Of a DNA stretch of 64,000 nt, positions 31,670-40,415 are shown in pieces. Source of the stretch: JADJRH01 sp046351455 (GTDB lineage Bacteria; Myxococcota_A; Polyangia; Polyangiales; Polyangiaceae); the NCBI GenBank assembly GCA_046351455.1, contig JAXLYM010000005.1, forward strand, positions 186,001 to 250,000. The letters run 5' to 3'. The number at the start of each line of letters is the position of its first letter. Positions within the stretch are counted from its first letter, which is position 1. A model generated the notes under the pieces. It was given only the letters and a program-made list of their open reading frames with translations, did not search any database and was not told the origin of the DNA. The translations under genes and the position numbers were made by a program.

Positions 31670-32197
31670 CTACTGGCACGCGATGGAGGGAGCGCCTCCG
31701 CAGGGGCTCGCGCACGCCTGGCACGTGCACGCGAGGTAGGCCGCCGCGAGGTCGTGCGCCGTGTCACCGCCGAACGGGAGCAAGCACGCGCTCACGCAGT
31801 CGGCTCGCTTGCTCGGGGACAGGTTCTGGCAAGTGTGCGGGCACGTCGAGATGATGTTCACGCAGTCCGGCACGGCCTGGCACTTCGTGAGGACGTCGTA
31901 ACAGGCGCCGGTCGAGATGCTCGTGGCGTTGGCGCAGCTCCCGCAGCCGGTGTCGGACACCAGCTCGTAGGTGCACTCGCAGAAGTTGGGGATCGGCGCG
32001 GCGCCTCCTCCTCCGCTCGCGGTCGTCATGCCTCCGCCGGTCGCGGTCGTGTTGCCTCCGCCCGCTCCGCCGACGGCGAGGCCTCCAGCGCCCTGCGGCG
32101 GCCCGAAGCTGCCGGAGTCCTCCGGTTGACAGGCGGCGACGCCGAGGAGCGCGCCTCCGAGCGCTGCGCCCCATCGCGTCCACGAAAATGAAGCCAT
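31670..32197 (-). CDS. Cys-rich small lipoprotein
   Basis: A 175-aa exported protein. ATG 32197 (MASFSWTRWGAALG) begins a lipoprotein signal with LLGVAAC. A Gly/Thr-rich linker (GGAGGGNTTATGGGMTTASG) leads to a compact Cys-rich domain with about 16 Cys in 100 residues (CECTYELVSDTGCGSCAN, CYDVLTKCQAVPDC, CACTCQACASPCG-like). The spacing implies an extracellular disulphide-stabilised fold. The frame is open upstream to 32524, but that part lies over NUDIX and has no signal, so it was excluded. It is divergent from NUDIX across 118 bp. Function unknown; this type is frequent in Myxococcota surface proteomes. Confidence 0.7.
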   Translation of the reverse strand: MASFSWTRWGAALGGALLGVAACQPEDSGSFGPPQGAGGLAVGGAGGGNTTATGGGMTTASGGGGAAPIPNFCECTYELVSDTGCGSCANATSISTGACYDVLTKCQAVPDCVNIISTCPHTCQNLSPSKRADCVSACLLPFGGDTAHDLAAAYLACTCQACASPCGGAPSIACQ

Positions 32198-32315
32198 GGA
32201 GAGAAGGTACAACGCGCGCGCTCCGGCTCCAAAACCGCGGTGCGACGCGCGCCTTCGATCCTCGACGCCGATGCCTTTTGGCGCACGGAGGGAGACGGGG
32301 TAAGCCGGCGTCACG

Positions 32316-32801
32316 ATGGCGTTCGCTCCGCTCACGCTGCTCCCGAAACCGGTGCTCGATCTCGGCAAGGAGATCCTCCGGCACCTCCTTCGCCGCCCCG
32401 TGATCGGCGTCGCGGTGGCCGGCCGCACGGACGACGGACGATGGCTCCTCATTCGTCGCGGCGACACGGGCACGTGGGCGTTCGCGGGCGGCACCGTCGA
32501 GTGGGGCGAGACGATCCGCTCCACGATCGCGCGCGAGCTGGAGGAAGAGGCCGGCGTGATGCGCGCGGACGTCGGGCGCGTGATCGGCGTCTACTCGCGG
32601 CCGGATCGGGACGTGCGCTTCCACGCGGTGACGATCCTCGTCGAGGGGCGGATCTCGGAGCCGTCGAAGCCGCCCTCGAACCCGCTGGAGATCCGTGAGG
32701 TGCGGCTCTTCCGTGAAGAGGAGCTGCCCGCGGAGCTCGCGATGGGGATGACCGACATGATGCGCGACGCGCGCGCCGGAAAGATCGCTGAGGTCGAATG
32801 A
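32316..32801 (+). CDS. NUDIX hydrolase
   Basis: A 161-aa NUDIX pyrophosphohydrolase, which cleaves nucleoside diphosphates linked to another moiety. The Nudix box reads GTVEWGETIRSTIARELEEE followed by AGV (residues about 60-83), with the metal-binding REUxEExGU pattern intact. The substrate strand VIGVAVAGRTDDGRWLLIRRGD precedes it. The specific substrate cannot be read from sequence. Its stop codon overlaps the start of the DNA ligase gene (ATGA), so the two are cotranslated, which suggests a link to NAD or nucleotide metabolism around ligation (inference). Confidence 0.88.
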   Translation: MAFAPLTLLPKPVLDLGKEILRHLLRRPVIGVAVAGRTDDGRWLLIRRGDTGTWAFAGGTVEWGETIRSTIARELEEEAGVMRADVGRVIGVYSRPDRDVRFHAVTILVEGRISEPSKPPSNPLEIREVRLFREEELPAELAMGMTDMMRDARAGKIAEVE

Positions 32802-34789
32802 ACGCTGAGAGAGAGGCTGCGATGACCAGGCTCGCAGGAGGTATCGAGGTCGATCCGGCCGTGGCGGCCCGCGTCGACGAGCTCGCGCGCAGGGTCGAGA
32901 AGCACCGCGCCGCGTACTACGCGGGGACGCCGGAGATCTCGGACGCGGCGTTCGACGCGCTGGAGGACGAGCTGCGCGCGCTCGCGCCGGCGCACCCGGT
33001 GCTCGCGAAGGTCGGCTCGGCGGCGCTCGTCACCGAGTGGGACAAGGCGCGGCACGAGATCCCGATGGGCTCGCTCAACAAGGCGACGAACGAAGAGGAG
33101 CTGCGCGCGTGGCTCGCTCGGTGCGACGAGCTGCTCGCGAAGGAAGGGATGGCGAGCGTCTCGGGCGATCTCTTCGTCGCGGAGAAGCTCGACGGCATCT
33201 CGATCGAGGTGACGTACCGCGACGGGAGGATGGCGGAGGCGATCACGCGCGGCGACGGCTTCGTGGGGGAGCGCATCTCTCCCAACGTGGCGCGCATGAA
33301 GGGCGTGCCGGCGCGCATCACCGAGAAGAAGCCGATGAGCGTGCGCGGCGAGATCATCCTGCGCCTCTCCGACATGAAGCGTCACTTCCCCGCCGAGCAC
33401 ACGAGCCCACGCAACACGGCCGCGGGCACGGCGAAGCGCTTCGACGGCTCGGGCGCGGAGCACCTCACGGTGCTGTTCTACGACGTCGCCGATCACGTGG
33501 ACGTGCCGACGCAGCGGGAGAAATTCGCGTGGCTTCGGTCGCTCGGGTTCGCGACGCCGCGCACCGCGCACGGATCGGTGGACGACGTGATGGAGCTCTA
33601 TCGGCGGTACGAGAAGGAGCTGCGCGGCTCGCTCGACTACGAGATCGACGGGCTCGTGGTGTACGCGGACTCGCTCGCGGCGCAGACGGTGCTCGGCGAC
33701 GTGAACCGGCGGCCGCGCGGGGCGATCGCGTTCAAGTTCTCGTCGCCCGCGAAGGTGTCGAAGGTGGTGCAGATCCGCTGGGACACGGGGCCGAGCGGGC
33801 GCGTCACGCCGGTCGCGATCGTGGAGCCGGTGGAGCTCGCGGGCGCCACCGTGCAGCGCGCCAGCCTCCACAACGCGGGCCTCGTGCGCGCGCTCGGGAT
33901 CGGCGTCGGCGACGAGGTGCTCGTGTCGCGGCGGAACGACGTGATCCCGTACGTCGAGGAGGTCGTCGAGAGCGCCGGTCACCCCGTGCAGACGCCCGTG
34001 GCGTGCTCGACGTGCGGCGCGCCGCTCTCGCTGGAGGGCGAGTACCTCATGTGCCGCAACGCGGAGTGCACCGCGATCGTCGAGGGCCGCATCCACTCGT
34101 GGATCGACGCGATCGGCGCGCTGGAGTGGGGCGACAAGTTGATCGAGCAGCTCGTCGAGGCGAAGAAGGTCAAGGAGCCGCGCGACCTCTACGTGATCAC
34201 GTGGCAGGACATCGCCGCGCTGGAGCGCCGCGGCGAGAAGAGCGCGAAGAAGTGCATCGAGCAGATCCGATCGCGATCGCCGCTGTCGTTGCCGGTGTTC
34301 CTCGCGGGCCTCGGCATCGAGAACTTCGCGATCCAGACGGCGCGCCTGCTCGTGTCCGCGGGGTTCGACACGCTCGACAAGCTGCTCGCGGCGAAGGTGG
34401 AGGAGCTCGCGGCGATCCCCGGCCTCGGCGCGATCAAGGCGGGCGCGATCGTGCGGGGCCTCGCGTCGCGGAAGGACGAGATCCAGCGGCTGCTCGAAGC
34501 GGGCGTCGTGCCGGTCCCCCCCGAGGCGGCGGGTCCGCTCGCGGGCCTCTCGTTCTGCTTCACCGGCTCGGCGTCGCGTCCGCGCGGCGAGCTCACGCAC
34601 GAGGTGGAGTCGCGCGGCGGCCGCGTGCTCGGCTCCGTGACGAAGGAGCTCAACTACCTCGTGATCGCCGACGTGAATTCGACGTCGAGCAAGGCCGAGA
34701 AGGCTCGCAAGCTCGGCACGAAGCTCATCAACGAAGACCTGCTCTTCGAGATGATCGCGGAGAAGGAAGCGGCCGCGAAGAAGGCCTGA
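32798..34789 (+). CDS. ligA: NAD-dependent DNA ligase, divergent LigA-type
   Basis: A 663-aa NAD-dependent DNA ligase. Domain Ia is present (EKHRAAYYAGTPEISDAAFD), with the adenylation lysine in AEKLDGISIEV. The OB fold follows (PRGAIAFKFSS, ERASLHNAGL-like TVQRASLHNAG), then a Cys4 zinc finger (CSTC and CRNAEC), a helix-hairpin-helix region (LAGLGIENFAIQTARLL, IPGLGAIKAGAIV) and a C-terminal BRCT domain (GLSFCFTGSASRPRGEL). It departs from canonical LigA in several conserved blocks, for example EWDKARHEIPMGSLNKA where VxHxxPMLSL is usual. Starts at ATG 32798 (GAGG four bases upstream, overlapping NUDIX) and ATG 32822 (GAGAGG five bases upstream) are both plausible. Whether it is the sole ligase or a second copy cannot be seen here. 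Confidence 0.85.
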   Translation: MNAEREAAMTRLAGGIEVDPAVAARVDELARRVEKHRAAYYAGTPEISDAAFDALEDELRALAPAHPVLAKVGSAALVTEWDKARHEIPMGSLNKATNEEELRAWLARCDELLAKEGMASVSGDLFVAEKLDGISIEVTYRDGRMAEAITRGDGFVGERISPNVARMKGVPARITEKKPMSVRGEIILRLSDMKRHFPAEHTSPRNTAAGTAKRFDGSGAEHLTVLFYDVADHVDVPTQREKFAWLRSLGFATPRTAHGSVDDVMELYRRYEKELRGSLDYEIDGLVVYADSLAAQTVLGDVNRRPRGAIAFKFSSPAKVSKVVQIRWDTGPSGRVTPVAIVEPVELAGATVQRASLHNAGLVRALGIGVGDEVLVSRRNDVIPYVEEVVESAGHPVQTPVACSTCGAPLSLEGEYLMCRNAECTAIVEGRIHSWIDAIGALEWGDKLIEQLVEAKKVKEPRDLYVITWQDIAALERRGEKSAKKCIEQIRSRSPLSLPVFLAGLGIENFAIQTARLLVSAGFDTLDKLLAAKVEELAAIPGLGAIKAGAIVRGLASRKDEIQRLLEAGVVPVPPEAAGPLAGLSFCFTGSASRPRGELTHEVESRGGRVLGSVTKELNYLVIADVNSTSSKAEKARKLGTKLINEDLLFEMIAEKEAAAKKA

Positions 34790-34823
34790 GGCTTCGTCGA
34801 GCGCGGCTCCGAAGAACGTGACG

Positions 34824-34896
34824 CTCCCCTCCCTTCGCGAACATCGTGAGCGATTTGGGAGGGGCGGGCGCGCGCAGCGCGACCGGGGGTGGGCAT
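34824..34896. repeat. 75-bp dispersed hairpin repeat, copy B
   Basis: It lies in the 209-bp convergent gap after ligA. CTCCCCTCCC-TTCGC opens, GCGA-ttt-GGGAGGGGCG closes the stem, and GGGGGTGGGCAT ends the unit. The block order and spacing match copies at 21483 and 38236; see copy A. Confidence 0.7.
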
Positions 34897-34920
34897 CGTG
34901 GGCACCTCCGCAAACGTCCG

Positions 34921-34982
34921 CATTTTGTCGGATTTACAAGGGGGCTCCGCCCCCTCGTATCACTCCCCCGCTGACGAAACGG
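34921..34982. repeat. 60-bp dispersed hairpin repeat, copy 2
   Basis: Nearly identical to 21313-21373, with the same GGGGGC-TCC-GCCCCC stem. On the minus strand it sits 17 bp after the stop of the DUF2804 gene, with TTGTAAAT following the stem, so it is well placed as that gene's terminator. Confidence 0.75.
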
Positions 34983-34998
34983 ATTCGGCGCGGAGGGA

Positions 34999-36045
34999 TT
35001 ACCAGGTCGCGTCCTGATCTTCGGCGACGCCCAGCACGCCCGATATCCTGAGCGTGCGGTCGCCGATCTTGATCGTGCCGGAGTAGGCGCCGACCGGCTG
35101 GAGGAAGCGCGTCTTCACGAGGCCGAGGTCCTGGTGCTCCGCGTGGATGTCGCCCGGATCGAACGTGAGATCGAGCGCGCCGCACGTCGTCGTGATCCGC
35201 CACGGGCGCAGCGCTCGCCCAGGATCGAAATCGAAGCGGGCCTCGCCGACCGGGAAGAGCTGGTCGTCGATCCACACCGCGCACTCGGACTCTCCGACGA
35301 AGCCCTCGACGAGGTTCCACGCGATCGCCTCGCCGGTCTCCGCGCGGCCCATCGCGAAGGACCAGCGCCACACCGTGTGACGCGGGAGGTAGCCGTGCGA
35401 ACGATCGAAGCCGCCGAACGCGCCGTCCAGCGAGAAGCGCTTGCCCGCGAGCGTCACCTCGCCGCTCGTCGGCAAGAGCGCGCGCTTCTCCGTCGCCTGC
35501 ACGAGGCCGCCGCCGAGCGCGGACACGGCGCTGATCGGCGTCGGCTTCGGCGCGCCTTCGATCCGCGCCGCGATCGAGAAGTCGGTCATCTTGACCTCCA
35601 GATCGAAGGCGCCAAAATCGCCGGATCGCTCGAAGCGGCACGTGTCGCCGAGCCACCGGAGCGCGATGCCGTCCTCGCCTTTGTAACGAGCCGCGAACGG
35701 CGGCGCGAGCATCGATCGATCCGTCAAGAAGTGGCCCGACGGACCGCCGCTCGGCGCGCGCTCGAAGAGGAACGCGAACGTCGACGCGACGTAGCCGAAG
35801 CGGAGCACCGCGACGCCCACGAACACCTCGGGCGACGCGATCGCGACGTAGTACCAGGCCTTCTCGTGCGCGATCCGGAACGGCAGCGACTTGCCGAGCG
35901 CGCCGTAGTCGAGAGGCGGCAGCGGGCCCGCGAACGAGCCTTGGAGCGGCTGACGCGTCGCAGGATCGATCACGTCGCGCATCGGCGGCGCGAGCACGTG
36001 CGTGGTGGGCTTCGAGGCGGGCGTGCGGGGCGCGGGATCGGACAT
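34999..36045 (-). CDS. DUF2804 family protein
   Basis: A 348-aa protein that matches the DUF2804 family by recall. Typical blocks are YGALGKSLPFRIAHEKAWYY, GGLVQATEKRALL, DRSHGYLPRHTVWRWSFAMG and IKIGDRTLRISGVLG. The fold is predicted beta-rich; related proteins of unknown function occur in actinobacteria and proteobacteria. ATG 36045 (MSDPAPRTPASKP) is the natural start. The open frame to 36330 overlaps the divergent dehydrogenase gene and was excluded. No signal peptide is seen. The biochemical role is unknown; the gene is divergent from the P5C dehydrogenase with 43 bp between starts, so the two may share control. Confidence 0.8.
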   Translation of the reverse strand: MSDPAPRTPASKPTTHVLAPPMRDVIDPATRQPLQGSFAGPLPPLDYGALGKSLPFRIAHEKAWYYVAIASPEVFVGVAVLRFGYVASTFAFLFERAPSGGPSGHFLTDRSMLAPPFAARYKGEDGIALRWLGDTCRFERSGDFGAFDLEVKMTDFSIAARIEGAPKPTPISAVSALGGGLVQATEKRALLPTSGEVTLAGKRFSLDGAFGGFDRSHGYLPRHTVWRWSFAMGRAETGEAIAWNLVEGFVGESECAVWIDDQLFPVGEARFDFDPGRALRPWRITTTCGALDLTFDPGDIHAEHQDLGLVKTRFLQPVGAYSGTIKIGDRTLRISGVLGVAEDQDATW

Positions 36046-36088
36046 CGCGCGAGAGCATATCCTGGTGTGAAAGGCGGCGCGAAATGCC

Positions 36089-37732
36089 ATGCTCGCGCGC
36101 ATGCTCGACGCGATCGTCTCCCCTCCCCCGCCCACCAACGAGCCCGTCCTCGCGTATGCGCCTGGCTCCCCCGAGCGCGCGAAGCTGAAGGACACGCTGC
36201 GCGCGATGAGCGCCGAGACGATCGAGATCCCGCTCGTCATCGACGGCAAGGACGTGCACACCGGCGTGCTCGAGGACGTGCGCTCGCCGCACCGGCACGA
36301 TCTCCTGCTCGCGCGCGCCCACGTCGGCACCGTCGATCACGTGCACCAGGCGATCGACGCCGCGAAGAAGGCGCACGGCGCGTGGGCCTCGCTCTCGTGG
36401 ACGGATCGCGCGAGCGTGTTCCTGAAGGCCGCGGAGCTGCTCGCGGGGCCGCACCGCGCGCTCCTCAACGCGTCGACGATGCTGGGGCAGAGCAAGACCG
36501 CGCACCAGGCGGAGATCGACGCGGCGTGCGAGCTCATCGACTTCTTCCGGTTCAACGTGCACTTCGCGCAGCGCATCGCGTCCGAGCAGCCGCTCTCGTC
36601 CGCGGGCGTGTGGAACATGCTGGAGCCGCGGCCGCTCGAAGGGTTCGTGTTCGCGGCGACGCCGTTCAACTTCACGTCGATCGCGGCGAACCTGCCGACC
36701 GCGCCGGCGCTGATGGGCAACACCGTGGTGTGGAAGCCGTCGGCGCTCGCCTCGTACTCGGCGCACTACATCGTGCAGCTCCTCCGCGCGGCGGGGCTCC
36801 CGGACGGCGTCATCAACGTGGTGCAAGGGCCGCCGGAGCCGCTCGTGCACGCGTGCCTCGATCACCCGGATCTCGCGGGCGTCCACTTCACCGGGTCCAC
36901 GCCCGTGTTCCAGACGATGTGGCGCAAGGTCGGCGAGAACATGGCGCGCTACCGCACGTACCCGCGGCTCGTCGGCGAGACCGGCGGGAAGGATTTCGTG
37001 TTCGCGCACAAGAGCGCGGACGTGGAGGCGCTCGCTGTGGCGCTCGTCCGCGGCGCGTTCGAGTACCAGGGGCAGAAGTGCTCGGCGGCGTCGCGCGCGT
37101 ACGTGCCGCGATCGATGTGGCCCGCGCTGAAGGCTCGGCTCGTCGAGCTCATCGCGACGATCAAGGTGGGCGACGTGTCCGATTTCACGAACTTCATGGG
37201 CGCGGTGATCGGGCCCGGCGCGTTCGCGCGGCTCGACGAGCACATCCAGCTCGCGAAGAGCGACGCCGCGTGCACGGTGCTCGCGGGCGGCTGGGCCGAC
37301 AAGACGAACGGATGGTTCGTGGCGCCGACGCTCGTGGAGACGACGGATCCGAAGCACGTGCTCATGCAGCGCGAGCTGTTCGGCCCCTTCCTCGCGGTGT
37401 GGGTGTACCCGGACGGCGAGGAGGACGCGGCGCTCGCGCTCTGCGACAGCACGTCGCCGTACGCGCTCACGGGCGCGGTGTTCGCCGAGGATCGCGGCTT
37501 CCTCACGAAGGCGAGCCGCGCGCTGCGCTTCACCGCGGGCAACTTCTACATCAACGATAAACCGACCGGCGCGGTGGTCGGGCAGCAGCCGTTCGGCGGC
37601 GGTCGCGCGTCCGGCACGAACGACAAGGCCGGCAGCGCGCTCAACCTGTATCGGTGGATCTCGCCGCGCACCGTGAAGGAGAGCTTCACGCCGCCGCGCT
37701 CGCTCGGGTACCCGTTCATGAGCGCTCCCTGA
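36089..37732 (+). CDS. L-glutamate gamma-semialdehyde (P5C) dehydrogenase
   Basis: A 547-aa aldehyde dehydrogenase of the delta-1-pyrroline-5-carboxylate dehydrogenase group, which oxidises glutamate semialdehyde to glutamate with NAD in proline and arginine breakdown. The NAD-binding region includes PFNFTSIAANLPTAPALMGN and VVWKPS. The catalytic residues are Glu in LVGETGGKDFVF and the nucleophilic Cys in YQGQKCSAASRAYV. FMGAVIGPGAF and GPFLAVWVYPD match P5CDH more than generic aldehyde dehydrogenases. ATG 36089 and 36101 are both possible starts. No proline dehydrogenase (putA) domain or gene is beside it. Its 3-prime end is 9 bp from the convergent signalling gene at 37742. Confidence 0.88.
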   Translation: MLARMLDAIVSPPPPTNEPVLAYAPGSPERAKLKDTLRAMSAETIEIPLVIDGKDVHTGVLEDVRSPHRHDLLLARAHVGTVDHVHQAIDAAKKAHGAWASLSWTDRASVFLKAAELLAGPHRALLNASTMLGQSKTAHQAEIDAACELIDFFRFNVHFAQRIASEQPLSSAGVWNMLEPRPLEGFVFAATPFNFTSIAANLPTAPALMGNTVVWKPSALASYSAHYIVQLLRAAGLPDGVINVVQGPPEPLVHACLDHPDLAGVHFTGSTPVFQTMWRKVGENMARYRTYPRLVGETGGKDFVFAHKSADVEALAVALVRGAFEYQGQKCSAASRAYVPRSMWPALKARLVELIATIKVGDVSDFTNFMGAVIGPGAFARLDEHIQLAKSDAACTVLAGGWADKTNGWFVAPTLVETTDPKHVLMQRELFGPFLAVWVYPDGEEDAALALCDSTSPYALTGAVFAEDRGFLTKASRALRFTAGNFYINDKPTGAVVGQQPFGGGRASGTNDKAGSALNLYRWISPRTVKESFTPPRSLGYPFMSAP

Positions 37733-37741
37733 GGCGCCCGC

Positions 37742-38179
37742 TCACCACAGAGGCACGTGGAGGTACCGCGTCGCGCTCACGGATTTTCCGACCGGGAGCG
37801 GCGTGTGCGACAGCTCGTGCATCAGCCTGCGCACGGCTCCGAGGCCCGAGGCGGTGCCTCGACGCGCGAGCAGCTCGCTGAGCTCGAGCGGGCGCTCGTC
37901 GTTGAAGCCGTCGCGCTGCGCCGTCTCGAAGCTCTTGAACGGCGGGCCCTCGTCCTCGGCCGTGATGCGGAGGCCGACGCCCAGCTCCGGATCCTCGACG
38001 CGCTCCGCTCGCAGGACGCCGCGCTTGCCGTACTTGACGATGTTCGTGGCCAGCTCGCTCGCGACGATCATCAGCTCGGCGCAGGCCGTCCGCGAGAAGC
38101 CGATGCTCTCCGCCCAACGCCTCACCAGCTGCTGCGCCAAGAGGACATCCGCGCGGTGCTGAACGGAGACCTCCTGCAT
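37742..38179 (-). CDS. HATPase_c anti-sigma-factor-like kinase (RsbT/RsbW family)
   Basis: A 145-aa GHKL ATPase of the RsbW/RsbT/SpoIIAB family. Its N-box (IVASELATNIVKYGK), G1 box (AEDEGPPFKS) and G2 box (ASGLGAVRRLM) are complete. Such proteins phosphorylate an STAS-domain antagonist or hold a sigma factor. ATG 38179 (MQEVSVQHRADVLL) is preferred over the frame opening at 38215. It is the last gene of the minus-strand signalling locus, 168 bp after the STAS-protein gene, with a hairpin repeat in that gap. Its target sigma factor is not in the window, so its output is unknown. Confidence 0.85.
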   Translation of the reverse strand: MQEVSVQHRADVLLAQQLVRRWAESIGFSRTACAELMIVASELATNIVKYGKRGVLRAERVEDPELGVGLRITAEDEGPPFKSFETAQRDGFNDERPLELSELLARRGTASGLGAVRRLMHELSHTPLPVGKSVSATRYLHVPLW

Positions 38180-38235
38180 GAGCGCTCCACGATCGCAAAA
38201 CCAGAGTCCTAGCAAACGCTCCGACTTTCGAAGCG

Positions 38236-38310
38236 CTCCCCTCCCTTCGCAAACCTCGTTTGCGAATTGGGAGGGGCGGGCGCGCGCGAGCGCGACCGGG
38301 GGTGGGCACC
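38236..38310. repeat. 75-bp dispersed hairpin repeat, copy C
   Basis: The most regular copy: CCCCTCCC-TTCGCAAAC-ctc-GTTTGCGAA-tt-GGGAGGGG gives a stem of about 17 bp with a TT bulge. It then continues with GGCGCGCGC-like sequence and GGGGGTGGGCACC. Unlike the other two copies it lies between codirectional genes of the signalling locus. Confidence 0.75.
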
Positions 38311-38347
38311 AAACGCGTGCGAACCCCGTGCTCCCAACGGCGACGTC

Positions 38348-39016
38348 TCAGCGCGGCGTTGGGAGGTTCATCGTGGGTGGGCGCGAGCGCTTCGGGCGGA
38401 CGAAATGGTAGAGCGCGTCGCGCAGGCTGCGGTGCGTGCGGACGCCCGCCATGTCGATGCCCATGTGCACGATCGTCTGCGCGATCTGCGGGTTGATGCC
38501 CGTGAGCACGCACTCCGCGCCGAGCAGGCCGACCGCCTTCGCCATGCGCACGAAGTGATCCGCCGTGCGCGTGTCCATCACCTCGATGCCGGTGATGTCG
38601 ATGATCACCGAGCGCGCGCCCGCCGACACCACCGCGCGGAGGAGCGCGTCCGTCATCTCGGCGCTGCGCATGCTGTCGATCACGCCGACGATCGGGAGGC
38701 ACAGGATGCCGTCCCACACCTCCATGATCGGCGTCGACAGCTCCCGGATCGCCTCGCGCTGGCGCTCGATCGTGGCGAGCTTGTCCTCCAGCTCTTTGCG
38801 GTATTTCTCGCCGCGCTCCTGCTCGTCGCCGAGGGACGCGATCATCTCGTTGATGCCGGTGCACAGCGCGCCGAGCGGGTGCGACTCCGGGAAGTTGGAC
38901 TCGAGCCGCACGGAGTAATCACCGCCGCCGACCTCGGCCAGCGCGACGAGGATGTCAGCGATCTTGCTGTAGACCTCCTCCACGTTCTCGGCCGCGACGC
39001 TGTCGTTCGTCTCCAT
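38348..39016 (-). CDS. RsbR-like stressosome protein (HAMP-like linker plus STAS domain)
   Basis: A 222-aa protein with an N-terminal HAMP-like segment (VGGGDYSVRLESNFPESHPL) and a coiled coil (EQERGEKYRKELEDKLATIE). It continues into a C-terminal STAS domain, including LCLPIVGVIDSMRSAEM, IIDITGIEVMDTRTADHFVR and VLTGINPQIAQTIVHMG. The DITGxxxxDT pair carries the two Ser/Thr positions phosphorylated in RsbR proteins of the stressosome. It has no N-terminal globin-like sensor, unlike Bacillus RsbR, so the input probably comes through the coiled coil or a partner. It is downstream of the RsbX-like phosphatase by 47 bp. The likely role is scaffold/antagonist for the two HATPase proteins. Confidence 0.85.
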   Translation of the reverse strand: METNDSVAAENVEEVYSKIADILVALAEVGGGDYSVRLESNFPESHPLGALCTGINEMIASLGDEQERGEKYRKELEDKLATIERQREAIRELSTPIMEVWDGILCLPIVGVIDSMRSAEMTDALLRAVVSAGARSVIIDITGIEVMDTRTADHFVRMAKAVGLLGAECVLTGINPQIAQTIVHMGIDMAGVRTHRSLRDALYHFVRPKRSRPPTMNLPTPR

Positions 39017-39063
39017 GCTCCCTCGATCCGAACCGATGTTTTACTTCTCTCGCGGCGACAAAT

Positions 39064-39666
39064 CTATACGCTCGGCAGCGACGGGCCGGGGCCGAGATCG
39101 ATCGAGTGCACGTCGATGATCAGGAGCGAGGCGTCGTCGTGGGCGCGGCGGTAGCGCTCGACGAGCGATCGACACGCCTCCTCGGCGGAGAGCTTCGCCG
39201 TGCGCTCCATGTCCATGCGCGGGGAGATCCCGTCGGAGAACATGAGGAGGCGCGCTCCGCTCGAAACGGAGCCCTCGAAGATGCGGGCGCGCAACGTCGA
39301 GACGCCCAGAATACCGGGAGTGAGCACCACCGGGACGCGGTTCTTCAGCACCCGCAGCTCCACGTTGCCGATGCCGCAGCCCTCGATGCGGCCCTTGCGG
39401 ACGAGGCAGCACATGCCCGCTGCGCCCCGCGTACCCCGCAGCGCTCCGTGGAGGCCTTCCATCAGGTAGCGGACGTCCCGATCGAGCGGCGCGGTCGCGA
39501 GGTAGGCGCGCGCGCGGTCGGCCACGATCGACGCCACCGGACCGTGACCGAGCGAGTCGATCACGGCGAAGAGGAACGTGCCGTCCTTCTCGCGAACCAC
39601 GACCGCGTCCCCGGAGAGCTGCTCGCCCTCTTTCGGGAGGCTGATGTGGAAGTGCGACAGCTTCAA
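39064..39666 (-). CDS. RsbX/SpoIIE-type PP2C phosphatase
   Basis: A 200-aa PP2C-family serine phosphatase without extra domains, as in RsbX. Metal-binding aspartates occur in SGDAVVV, VIDSLGHGPVAS, LLMFSDGISPR and DDASLLIIDVH. It should dephosphorylate STAS-domain proteins such as the RsbR-like product encoded next. Its ATG at 39666 overlaps the stop of the upstream RsbT-like gene (ATGA), so they are cotranslated. It is soluble and the full catalytic set is retained. Confidence 0.85.
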   Translation of the reverse strand: MKLSHFHISLPKEGEQLSGDAVVVREKDGTFLFAVIDSLGHGPVASIVADRARAYLATAPLDRDVRYLMEGLHGALRGTRGAAGMCCLVRKGRIEGCGIGNVELRVLKNRVPVVLTPGILGVSTLRARIFEGSVSSGARLLMFSDGISPRMDMERTAKLSAEEACRSLVERYRRAHDDASLLIIDVHSIDLGPGPSLPSV

Positions 39667-40292
39667 ATGCGGACCTCGACCTCGACCTTGGTGCCCAGCG
39701 AGCTCGTGGAGATATTGAACTTGTCCGAGAGCCTCTGCACGCCCAGGATGCCGCGGCCCATGCCGGTCTTGCTGCGATAACGACCGGCGAGCACGTCGTC
39801 GAGGAACGGAATGCCGCCGCCGCGATCCGTCGCGACGATCGTCATGTGCGCGGGGCGCTCGCGGACGATCGTCACCTCGATGGTGCCGCCCGGCGTGTAC
39901 GCCACGATGTTTCGCGCGAGCTCGCTCACGATGGTGGCGACCTTGTGCACGATGAAGCTGCGCGCGCCCGCGGACTCGCAGATGGCCTTCGCGGTGCGGC
40001 GCGCGTCGCTGATGTCCGGCTCCCGCTGCACGTTGAAGGTGCGCGACCTGCGCGACGGGCGGTCGGCGCCGATCGCGGAGATCTCGTCCACCAGGCGCTG
40101 CAGGCGCATCGTGTCGACGTAGAGGCGCGCGCGGCGCTCGATCGTCGGCACCATCGGCGGGACGTGGAACGCGGACAGCTCGGCCGGGTGCAGATCCATC
40201 TCGCGGACCGTGCGGCTGAGCAGCCCCTCGGCGTTCGTCGGGGACAGGTACCCGCGAAGGATGTGCAAGAGCTGCTGGTAGGTGGGACTCAT
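39663..40292 (-). CDS. RsbT-like HATPase switch kinase with N-terminal extension
   Basis: A 209-aa protein. The last 130 residues are a GHKL ATPase of the RsbT/RsbW type: N-box TIVSELARNIVAYTPGG, G1 ATDRGGGIP and G2 GMGRGILGVQRL. The first 75 residues form an extension with no clear family (YQQLLHILRGYLSPTNAEGL). ATG 40292 (MSPTYQQ) was chosen; the frame upstream to 40367 lacks a natural start. It is coupled to the phosphatase gene by a 4-base overlap and begins 123 bp after the HD-motif gene. It probably phosphorylates the STAS-domain protein and passes the signal to an unlinked output. Confidence 0.85.
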   Translation of the reverse strand: MSPTYQQLLHILRGYLSPTNAEGLLSRTVREMDLHPAELSAFHVPPMVPTIERRARLYVDTMRLQRLVDEISAIGADRPSRRSRTFNVQREPDISDARRTAKAICESAGARSFIVHKVATIVSELARNIVAYTPGGTIEVTIVRERPAHMTIVATDRGGGIPFLDDVLAGRYRSKTGMGRGILGVQRLSDKFNISTSSLGTKVEVEVRI

Positions 40293-40415
40293 GCGCTCGG
40301 AGAAACCGCCGCCGACGGGACGCTCAGGAGCGATTTGCCCCGGAGCGCCGCACCCCCGGCGACACACCTCGGTGAGCCAACTTCTAACATCGAAACGGGC
40401 GGAGCGGCAAAGGCA

